From positions 6,529,600 through 6,593,599 of the forward strand of contig NC_056001.1 of the NCBI RefSeq assembly GCF_018446385.1: a DNA stretch of 64,000 nt, given 5' to 3'. The DNA is from Zingiber officinale. Lineage: Eukaryota; Streptophyta; Magnoliopsida; Zingiberales; Zingiberaceae. This document shows, in pieces, positions 56,232 through 64,000 of this stretch. The position numbers and the translations under genes are program-made. The notes under the pieces were generated by a model. The model made no database searches. It was not told the origin of the DNA and saw only the letters and a program-made list of their open reading frames with translations. The number at the start of each line of letters is the position of its first letter. Position 1 is the stretch's first letter.

Positions 56232-57033
56232 CAGTATTAATGTTTATGTACTTCTATATTAATGAGGTATATTATAAATACGTGGAGATTCTTCGTGGGC
56301 AGTAAACGCCCAGTAATCAGTATACTTGAATTTTCCTTTTTCTTTTTTTTTAAAGGAGTATTTTTACCGGCATCCATGATATTAGGATATTCTTTGAATA
56401 TTGAAGATGGATATATTAGAAGGTATTTTTTTTCCCCATTTTTATTTTTTTTAAAAATAAAAAATAAGCTGCAGCACAGATACACAGTGGAATGGTGGGC
56501 CAGCAGCAGGGCCCACCAGTGCTGCTCTTTTTATTTTTTATTTTACAATTTTTTGTTATTTAATTTTTAAATTGAATAATTAAAAATATTATTAATTTTA
56601 TTTAAATATAAAATTAATGTAAATTAATATAATAAAATAAAAATAAACTCGTAAATATTTAAATACTAAAATATTTAATTATAAAATTTAAAATATTTAA
56701 GAGTCAAATATTTAATAATAGATGAGACTTATAAATATTTGATTTCAAATATTTTATTATAAAATTAAAATATTTGATGAGTTTGATATTTAATTGGCGA
56801 AATAGACTAATCCTAAATATTTATCTTGGATGTCCTTGAAACTATTGGATTCCTAAAGTTCAAGAGTAATGCTATTTATGGTTAACTAATAATTATAATT
56901 ACTCTTTAATTATTTGGGCAACCCTTTATTTAGCCAAGCCCATTATTATCCATCATTTTTCAGGCCCAGTGAAACACTTCTTCCGTCCCTTCCCTCTGCT
57001 CCTCTCCACCAAATCTCACGAATCCTCACTGTC
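56232..57033. other. AT-rich intergenic region upstream of the KH gene
   Basis: No gene. The stretch 56560-56800 is almost pure A/T with short inverted ATTTAAAT-like motifs. The KH gene promoter is presumably in the right part, but I see no unambiguous TATA box. Confidence 0.5.
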
Positions 57034-59267
57034 ATGACGGACACCGACGGCGGCGCCGCAGACCCTGAGTCTGCTCAGGCGGTCGAGGCCAAGATGGAGG
57101 CTAACCCTCTCACTGGGACGGACGCACCCTTAGCTGTCCCCGTCGAGCAACAGAAGTGGCCTGGCTGGCCAGGGGACAACGTCTTCCGCCTCATCGTGCC
57201 CGTGACCAAGGTGGGGAGCATCATTGGAAAAAAGGGTGAGTTTATTAAGAAAATTTGCGACGAGACCCGCGCCAAGGTCCGTATTCTCGAAGGGGCTGTC
57301 GGCACTCCCGAACGCATCGTGAGTCCCATCTCTTATGGTTCTTCTAGGGTTTTATCTTAAGCGCACACGCACAAATTAGTACGGGATGCTACGTTTATGT
57401 GCACCAAACCGAAAAAACTGGTTCTGGGAAGAGATTTAGGGTTTTAGATAAAAAATTATTCGGGCGAGGATGCTTGCAAATCTCTATACGTCCGGCATCA
57501 GTCGTGTCGCTTTGATTTTAAAACTTCAATAGTTCCACCTTCGGAAACTGGACAAATGAGTCATCTTTGTTACTATATTGTTCTTTTTAGTTGATTCAAT
57601 TATTTATTTTTCTTTTTGCCAAGTCATTTTCTTGTTTCTTTGTCCATTTGTCATCTTTGATGTATAGCTTTCCCCTCATCTAAACCACTTTGTCTTCTGG
57701 ATTACCTTAAGATGTGTTAAAGCCAACTGGACTTGAGAAGAAGTGTAAATGTGGTTGGGTGATGCTTTACATAGATTTTTCTTTTCCTTGGCACATATAT
57801 AATTGCGTCGAAGAGTGTGTTTTCATGCTTAATTTCCTTGGTGTTCCATTGCAATTATAGTCTGAGTTGGTACCATATTGTGAAAGTCATTTGGTACCTT
57901 ACTTGATACCTTCCTTTTATATAGTTAACATTTATTTCAGACTTGTGTGAAAGATATAATTCATGCCTAAATTTTTGGGGCCCTCCAGTGCAATGTTCTC
58001 CTGAAATTCTCCTTAGGATTATGTCTACTCGGCCTACCCACCAATAGCAATATGTTTCTTTTGACTTTAGCAGCATCCTCTCGCCTTCATATTGGGAAGA
58101 TGGTTGGTGCAAATAAAATCATCTTGCAGTCTCTTTGTTCTAATAGAGAAATTGACATCTTCTTGTTTCCCCCTACTGTGCTATCAACCTATAAAACCAC
58201 CCAACCAGGAAACAAATTATAGAGACAACTTTAAAATGACATAATATGAGCCAAATATATAAATGGGTTGACACATGACATGTTTATGAGGATAATTTAT
58301 TTAAAAAATAATAATAATTTTAGTTCATATATATATATATATATGCAATTATTTTAACATTTTATCTTTTGGTTTTTTGTTAACCTGAATAACATGGCTA
58401 GTTTATTACATGATTAACACGGCAAAACATGAATTGCCATCCCTACCTACTCCTCTTTAGGGACCATTGGGCACCCAACAAGATCACTAGAAGAACTACT
58501 ATCTCATATGTCTTATTCCAGGGCAACTTTTTAAAGTTTAACTGTTGACATGATATTGAACCGTCAATTATGTCATTCACTAATGATGTGACTAGCCATG
58601 GAGCTTTAAATTCTCGGTCATCCTTTTGAACTCACCAAGTGCACCTTCTATCTTTTGCACCTTGACGAATCCAGTTGTTCCATATTATCTTGACAAATTT
58701 TATAGTGGTGTACTTGGATGGCATAATGCTCTCTAGGCTAATTCTGAAGACCACCTTTGACACATTATCCTTCAAATACTAAAAAAACTTCCTTATATGT
58801 GATACTAAAGGAGTTCTATGTTACTCAAAGGAGATCAATTAGTAGTTCTGGCTCTTACCCATTAATTAGTAGTTTGCTTCTGTCACAAAAGAAGCATGTG
58901 ATGCCAAAAATTGTACTTATCATTTAAGCCACCTCCTAGAGAGATCAATCTTTCATGTTCTGAATTTGGGTTATACAGATTCTGTATAATGCTAGTCTTG
59001 ATAATTAGTGTGGTTTTGACCTTCATACTTAGGTTTTGGTATCAGCAAGAGAAGAACCAGAGGCAGCATTATCGCCTGCAATGGATGCTGCTTTAAGAGT
59101 TTTCAAGCGTGTCAATGACATCTCAGAGGATGATGGTCCATCTACTCCATGTTCAGTTAAATTATTGATTGCATCATCCCAAGCAATTTCTTTAATAGGA
59201 AAGCAAGGTTCTTCAGTTAAAGCTATACAAGAAAATTCTGGTGCTAGTGTACGCATTCTGTCTAAAG
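57034..59267 (+). CDS. KH-domain RNA-binding protein (PEPPER/FLK type), exons 1-2, gene continues beyond the window
   Basis: PEPPER/FLK-type KH proteins are nuclear RNA-binding factors that affect flowering and organ development by acting on target transcripts. Exon 1 is 57034-57318 (95 codons) and exon 2 59033-59267 (78 codons plus one base). The intron has GTGAGT at 57319 and AG at 59031-59032. KH1 starts at [16 protein letters not shown] (residues 41-56), has the RNA-contacting GKKG loop (65-68), and crosses the splice to [17 protein letters not shown]2 has LIGKQG (149-154, GKQG loop) and SGASVRILS. The start is the first ATG of the frame; the longer upstream frame begins with TTG. The donor after exon 2 is AAAG|GTACAT. 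Family proteins have a third KH domain, not found up to 64000. A Gypsy element fills the following intron from 59922. The exons show no damage. Confidence 0.88.
57319..59032 (+). other. KH gene intron 1 (1714 bp)
   Basis: T-rich, non-coding, with a (TA)n run at about 58329-58344. No insertion with clear ends was recognised. Confidence 0.8.
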
Positions 59268-59921
59268 GTACATCCAGACACTTTTTTTTTTTTTTTACAC
59301 AGATGACATGTAGGAGTTGCGAAACAAATGTTTCCTAAAGCTATAACATGGTTTTTCTTTACTTTGCATGCCTAGGATATGAACGATTAGTGTCCAACCC
59401 CTCTTTTGACTAACATAAATGCACAGTCAGGTGCTATTTACTCCTATTGCTCTATTGAAATGAATATTAATATTTCTTTATTTAGATTTTAGATACAAAA
59501 ATATAGATTGTAGCATATGAGTGGCGTGGACTGATTTTTGATACATTATTCAAATTTTTGAGCACTTGAATTATGAACAAATGCTGTTGGACATTTTCTA
59601 ATGATCCTAAATTGTCTAAGAACGTAGCCTTGCTTATGTAGTCGCTTATATATCCTTAAATATCTGCATTAAAATTTACTGTTGGAATCTTTTTTAAGTT
59701 TTAAGAAAAATATTCTCAGTAGTGGTTTTTTCGCAATCTTTTTTATTTATTTATTTTTTTTCAATTAGATACTTTTTGAGTTAAAGGGACATGCACTACC
59801 TAAGTAAGTAATCTTGGTGGTGGAATGAGTTACAAGAGAAAGTGACAGAAAAAACGAATAGCTTATAAGGAATTATATATATATGTAAAAACGAGGAAGA
59901 CTTAAAAGAATATATAATAGC
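59268..59921 (+). other. start of KH gene intron 2
   Basis: T-rich intron sequence (T-run at 59282-59297). I looked for the next KH exon here and found none. At 59922 a Gypsy LTR begins. Confidence 0.6.
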
Positions 59922-60352
59922 TAATGCGGTGATGAAGAGGGGCCCATCAAAGATAGGTCAAAGTAAGGAAAATCGGATAATGTGGAGGTCAAAGTCAAGG
60001 AAGGTAAAGGGACGTTGTCCACAGATCAGGCAAAGTCGGTTGTTTGGCCAAGTCATGGCCGGTTGTGTGGCATGCTCAAACGGACGAGACGGGCTAAGCG
60101 GACAACATAAGGTTATAAGAGGCAAACAGGCAGTGCATCCCCCGACCCCGTCCCCGCAGAGCGGGAGGCGTGTTTGTTCGGATGAGAGGCAGCCTTTCAA
60201 TAACAAAAAAGATAAGTGAAGGGAGATTGTGTTGGTCAAACCGCGGAGGTGTCCTGGCCGAGCGGATGTCGATCGGCCCATGCATCTCCTCGTACTTTTT
60301 TTGGAGGTTTGTGCCACTGATAATAGAGCATGCTCTACTTTGGAATATGGAT

Positions 60353-61055
60353 TAAAGTACCGTGCCGAGACGTCGAAACAGGCGAAATATCTCATTTCGT
60401 CTGGCGATCGACACCGGTACGACCCTGGCACCAGACCCACAACAACTTCGACGTGTTGCACGACCCCGTGGTCGCAACAGAGGGGTAGCTCGACCCCGCA
60501 ACAGCAGTGAGGGTTGCATAACCCTTCTGCCGTCGCCGTAGATGTGTCGTGTGACCCTGCGGCCACTACAGAGGGGTCGCACGACCATCGTGGTTGCGCC
60601 GGAGGAGTCATGCAATCCCGTGGCAGCGCTGAAGTTGCGCGAATTCGCGAGTGTTGTCGGATTTCAGACTATGATGGAGATTAATTATTTTAGATTAAAT
60701 TTAGATTAATTATTTTAATCAACTCCTAACTATGATGGAGATAATCTAAAGAGACTTTATTAAACCCTAATAAAATTATCTAATTAATTTTATATTTCAT
60801 TTATTTTAATTTAAAAATTGTAATAAATTATTTATTTATTTATTTATCTATTTTCATATCTTTTCCTTTTTTAAAGATTATTTTTTATATTATTTATTTT
60901 TAAAATATTTATGTTAAAATTTTATTTTTTAATTAATATAGTTTATATTTAAAAAGTACCGAAACTATATCGGCACGATACGATACGATACTGAAATCAT
61001 ATCATTCCGGTCCAAGACCGAAACCTCGGCACGGGTTGAAATTTTAAACCTTGCT
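60353..61055. repeat. probable non-autonomous DNA element nested in the Gypsy LTR
   Basis: The left end reads ttaaagtaccgtgccgagac and the right end, reverse-complemented, aaggtttaaaatttcaaccc followed by gtgccgaggtttcgg, giving an imperfect inverted repeat around 'gtgccgag'. The left half is GC-rich ('gcacgacc', 'ctcgaccccg'), the right half AT-rich with 'cgatacgatacgatac'. The LTR landmarks 'aagcttttagcctg...' and 'acactttgagatgtgtg' resume after it. No duplication was confirmed. Confidence 0.5.
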
Positions 61056-61493
61056 TTGGAAGCTTTTAGCCTGTCGCATTAGAAATATGCATGCTCACTT
61101 GAGGAAAGGTGTCGGGATATTTTTTGACTTGTCTTTTCAGAGGACGTTTGGGGAAACATGCACACACTTTGAGATGTGTGCACAGACACTATAAAAGGGG
61201 GTTCCGATCTATAAGAAGAGGTATGCGTAATTTCGTTATTTTACACGCTTTAGCTATAGCATTCTTACTATTCCCCCACATCAGTGGAAACTGACGAGTG
61301 TTGGAAGGCCAACGTCGGGAACCCCTTCCTGACCCGACACTTGTGCTTTTGTGTTGCAGGACCACATGAAGTCTTCGTCTCGTCAACCGTGAAGCTACAT
61401 CCCTAGCTTGTCATCTTCTCCGCTTTCAGACAGGAATATATTTCAGACAGGAACATATTTGATGTCGTCTGTGGCAACTTCACCTGCATCCAA

Positions 61494-62312
61494 AATGGAA
61501 GATGCTAGACGACTCACTATCGTGACGCTAACATAAGAAGACCTGAAGCTATTGATACAAGCCCGAACTACAAAGATGGTAGAGCAGCAGACAACAGCTG
61601 ATTACCGAGCAAACAACCCTGCAGCCTTAATGACAAGGCAACAAGCTGATCCAAGAGGCCGAGCGGAAAATCTCGCTGTTCGCAAGCCAAACAACAGGCC
61701 AACCGGCGCCTTCAGAGAAGTGCCAAGCACACAAATCCCTTACCATCGTGCGTTATTCCGCAGGTCTTCAAAAGAGTAGGGCCGAGCGGAAAAACCACAA
61801 AGTTCCTCTTCAGAAGACGCGCTCGTCCGGGACTGGTGGAAAGGAAAAGCACCCCGGCTCGATGACTCTCCCGAGCAGATAAATAGGCAGTTCTCCAAAG
61901 AGATCTTGGATGACCAACTGCCACGACACTATAGGCTATTGACAATCGGAGAGTACACAGAAGCAACTGACCCAGAGGATCACCTGATCAAATTTGATAA
62001 CATGGCCACGCTCCACCAGTTTACTAATGGAGTCAAGTGCCGGGTATTCCTCACCATGCTCTCCGGATCAGCGCAGAGGTGGTTCAGGCAGCTATCGATC
62101 GGATCGATATGCAGCTTTAAAGATTTTCGAACGACGTTCCTCCAGCACTTTGCAAGTAGTCGCCGCTATCAAAAGATAAATGTCAAGTTGTTCGCGATTA
62201 AACATGGGCCTAAGGAAGTATTGCGAGCCTATATTAAGAGGTTTAACCAAGTGGCCATGGAAGTTCCATTGACCATTCGGGAAATCTTGGCGAGTTCTTT
62301 CTCCTAAGGACT
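61494..62312 (+). pseudogene. Gypsy gag (Retrotrans_gag), broken
   Basis: The ATG at 61494 gives MEDARRLTIVTLT and then a stop; the same MEDA start occurs in the inverted-LTR element (near 16926). After a Gln/Arg-rich segment with stops, the frame 61906-62307 holds a Retrotrans_gag domain: ATDPEDHLIKFDNMATL, CRVFLTMLSGSAQRWFRQLS, SFKDFRTTFLQHFASS and VLRAYIKRFNQVAMEV. It ends in TAA at about 62305. No zinc knuckle is visible downstream. Confidence 0.8.
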
Positions 62313-62859
62313 TGTAGACGGTGAGTTTTTTCACTTACTCATCCGGAAGCCCCTAAGAGATTTCGATCATCTGCTCGGGTGGGTCACCGAATACATCAAT
62401 GTGGAGGAGGCCTAGGTGGCTCGGAAGAAGGAAGTGATTCCCGAGCCAATTGGTGCCTCGGAATGTCGCGCGGCCCATACACACCAACCACCAAAAGGGC
62501 CCCGAGCGGGAGCCGCGCCACAACATCAAGAGTCCCGGACCCATGCAGTTCAACATGTGGAGGCCTAGCGGACAAAGTTTGTTCCTATCATCGATCACCA
62601 ATGCAACACCAAAGATTGCTATCAGCTCAAACCGAAGTCACGCTAACCGACACCTTTAAGATTTCGCCGCTGATCCTTGACGCCCGATCGCTGCTATCAC
62701 AACCGATCAGGAGGACAACATGAGGAAGGCAGGTCGGGAGATGAGCAGCACTGATAGCAGCCCTCGCGAAGATAGTACACAAGGCCTGCACGAGCATCTA
62801 TTGAGCGATCATGTCCGTCAGCTCAAGAAGAAGAGAACTAAAGCAACGCCGTTCGGGGT

Positions 62860-63195
62860 GGCATCGGTATGATCGTGGGAGGCCCGACCGATGGTGATTC
62901 CAATAGGGTTCCGAAGTCACACACGGCGACTGGAAATACACGTCTTGTGATGCAAGGAGAAAGTAGAGGGGTCGAAGATCAGTTTTAGTCCTCGGGACTT
63001 GGAGGGAGTAGAGGTCTCTCCAAGTCTTGATGCTCGGGGCGACGTCGGTATGATCGCGAGAGGCCCGACCGACGGTGAATCCAATAGGACTTCTAAGTCA
63101 CACGTCCGGCGATTAGAAATACACGTTGTCGGGTGTAGCAAGGAGAAAGCAGAGGGGTCAGTTTTAGCCCTTGGGACTTGGAAGGAGTAGAGGTC
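62860..63195 (+). repeat. tandem duplication (period ~180 bp) between gag and protease
   Basis: The segments around 62866 and 63046 both read 'tcggtatgatcg.g.gaggcccgaccga.ggtga.tccaatagg' and run on in parallel through 'gagaaag.agaggggtc' and 'gggacttgga.ggagtagaggtc', two copies with about 10-15% difference. Confidence 0.75.
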
Positions 63196-63561
63196 CTTCA
63201 TGATGATGCTTTAATCATCATGGCAACAATTGCTAATTATAATATTCACCGTACCTTCGTGAATACAAGAAATTCGATGAACACCATATTTAAGAAGACG
63301 TTCGAGCAGCTTTATATCGAGCGGAGTGAGCTCCAGTCCTTGACAACACCCTTATACGGGTTCACGAGCAATGAAGTATTGCCGATCGGCCAGGCTCGGC
63401 TGGCCATATCCCTCGGGGAGAAGCCACTCCGATGGACGAGGATGACAAACTTCATTGTGATGGATGCCCCGTCCGCCTATAATGTCATACTGGGTCGACC
63501 GGAACGAGTTCCAGGCGATCGTGTCAACGTTCTGTCAGAAGATCAAGTATCCCGTGGATAA
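63196..63561 (+). pseudogene. Gypsy aspartic protease domain, active site lost
   Basis: DALIIMATIANYNIHRTFV leads into NTRNSMNTIF, where Tat-type proteases have an Asp-Asn/Thr-Gly-Ser-Ser active site; the catalytic Asp is Asn and the Gly/Ser pattern is gone. The C-terminal part is well kept: TPLYGFTSNEVLPIGQ, NFIVMDAPSAYNVILGRPE. It is thus recognisable but inactive. Confidence 0.78.
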
Positions 63562-63589
63562 CTTGGTCGGCGAAGTTAAGGGCGACCAG

Positions 63590-64000
63590 CTCAGCGGTGC
63601 TACGTCGAAATGGTCAAGATGAGTCACGGGCCGCGCGGATGGCTCAATGGCCGGAGGTAAATGCAATTCTGGTAGAGCCTTCTACGCTGGTCTATTACGA
63701 GGAAGAAGTCCAAGTGCATTCCAGCCAGCTGAAAGACAACTTTCATCGCAGCCGACCTGAGTGCAGAAAAGAAGGCAGAGCTGGTTGTTTGCCTGAGGCA
63801 AAACCACGATGTGTTTGCATGGGCGACTCACGAGTCGCTAGGAATCTCATCGAGCGTAGCATAGCATGAGTTGCACATGAAGCAAAAGAAAAGAGACTTC
63901 AGTGCGAAACAGATTCAGATCATCCGAATGGAGGTAGATAAGTTACTTGAAGCCTGACGCATCCACAAAGTTCAGTTCTCGAACTAGTTTGCTAATATTG
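63590..64000 (+). pseudogene. Gypsy reverse transcriptase N-terminal region, broken and cut by the window edge
   Basis: Around 63775-64000, in shifting frames, the sequence reads LRQNHDVFAWATHESLGI, HELHMKQKKRDFSAKQIQ and IRMEVDKLLEA, the lead-in to a Gypsy RT. Stops lie near 63868 and 63957. Confidence 0.72.

Larger units (their letters stand above)
59922..64000 (+). mobile_element. Tat-like Gypsy retrotransposon in KH gene intron 2, incomplete at the window edge
   Basis: The 5' LTR (59922-61455) starts taATGCGGTGATGAAGAGG, like the other Tat LTRs with TG changed to TA, and ends gacaggaaca. A degenerate primer site (tttgatgtcgtctgtgg) follows. Then come gag, protease and the start of RT in the same strand as the host gene, all broken. 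A DNA-type repeat is nested in the LTR (60353-61055). The 3' LTR lies beyond 64000, so no target duplication is available. Confidence 0.82.

Noticed and set aside
56237-56570. ORFs on both strands just after the pectinesterase end
   Set aside because: They are low-complexity A/T-rich sequence (runs of K or F) without family features.
59300-59480. Candidate third exon of the KH gene (acceptor-like AG near 59303 and 59375)
   Set aside because: In the phase required by exon 2 these give stops within a few codons and no resemblance to the KH2 to KH3 linker of the family.
1-64000. Endogenous pararetrovirus (caulimovirid) sequence
   Set aside because: All RT-related and gag-related motifs that I could place belong to Copia or Gypsy elements with LTRs; no movement-protein or coat motif typical of caulimovirids was seen.

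Overview
This is nuclear DNA of a flowering plant. The genes contain introns, the protein families are plant ones (plant-type L-lactate dehydrogenase, a PEPPER/FLK-type KH protein, a type I pectinesterase), and most of the window is SIRE-like Copia and Tat-like Gypsy LTR-retrotransposon sequence with hAT and PIF/Harbinger-like DNA elements. The style suggests a monocot, but I cannot name the species from sequence alone.

Only four host genes show. (1) At 1-78 there is a possible last exon with a 3' UTR. (2) At 10968-12249 (-) lies an intact two-exon L-lactate dehydrogenase, the one complete gene here. (3) A pectinesterase pseudogene is split into 18815-19891 and 55770-56231. (4) From 57034 onward (+) come the first two exons of a KH-domain RNA-binding protein; its second intron holds a Tat-type Gypsy element that runs off the right edge.

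1-9.6 kb: a possible gene end, a fold-back-like repeat, and a gag-only Copia element (element D, 1305-8954) carrying a nested Gypsy solo LTR; then a Gypsy LTR relic with a minisatellite. 9.6-16 kb: LDH and AT-rich spacer, with one MITE and one solo LTR sitting in an AAT microsatellite. 16.0-18.7 kb: an unusual retroelement whose two LTRs face each other (head to head) yet are flanked by one 5-bp target duplication. It lies 88 bp upstream of the pectinesterase start codon.

19.9-55.8 kb: one nested cluster about 35.9 kb long, placed inside a pectinesterase exon. Target-site duplications (TSDs) that I could read give the order: pectinesterase > Copia-1 (19892-55764, TSD ctccc) > Copia-2 (22676-53958, TSD gtcct) > element E (29690-52798, TSD tttat) > element F (30181-40012, TSD taaac) > solo LTR H (33688-35529, TSD attaa). 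Side insertions are solo LTR I (20431-21431, TSD gtatt) in Copia-1, a hAT element (24376-29229, 8-bp TSD) in the Copia-2 gag, and a Tat-type element G (42866-49545) and LTR fragment C (49816-51100) in E. Element G carries a 64-bp tandem array and an antisense ORF.

Most LTR elements here keep a gag-like remnant but no polymerase genes; only Copia-1 and the right-edge Gypsy retain recognisable pol pieces, all broken. No retroelement looks autonomous. Tandem repeats are common, the largest being a roughly 2-kb AT-rich array at 35991-38040 with A-tracts spaced about every 11 bp. I see no tRNA, rRNA or CRISPR.
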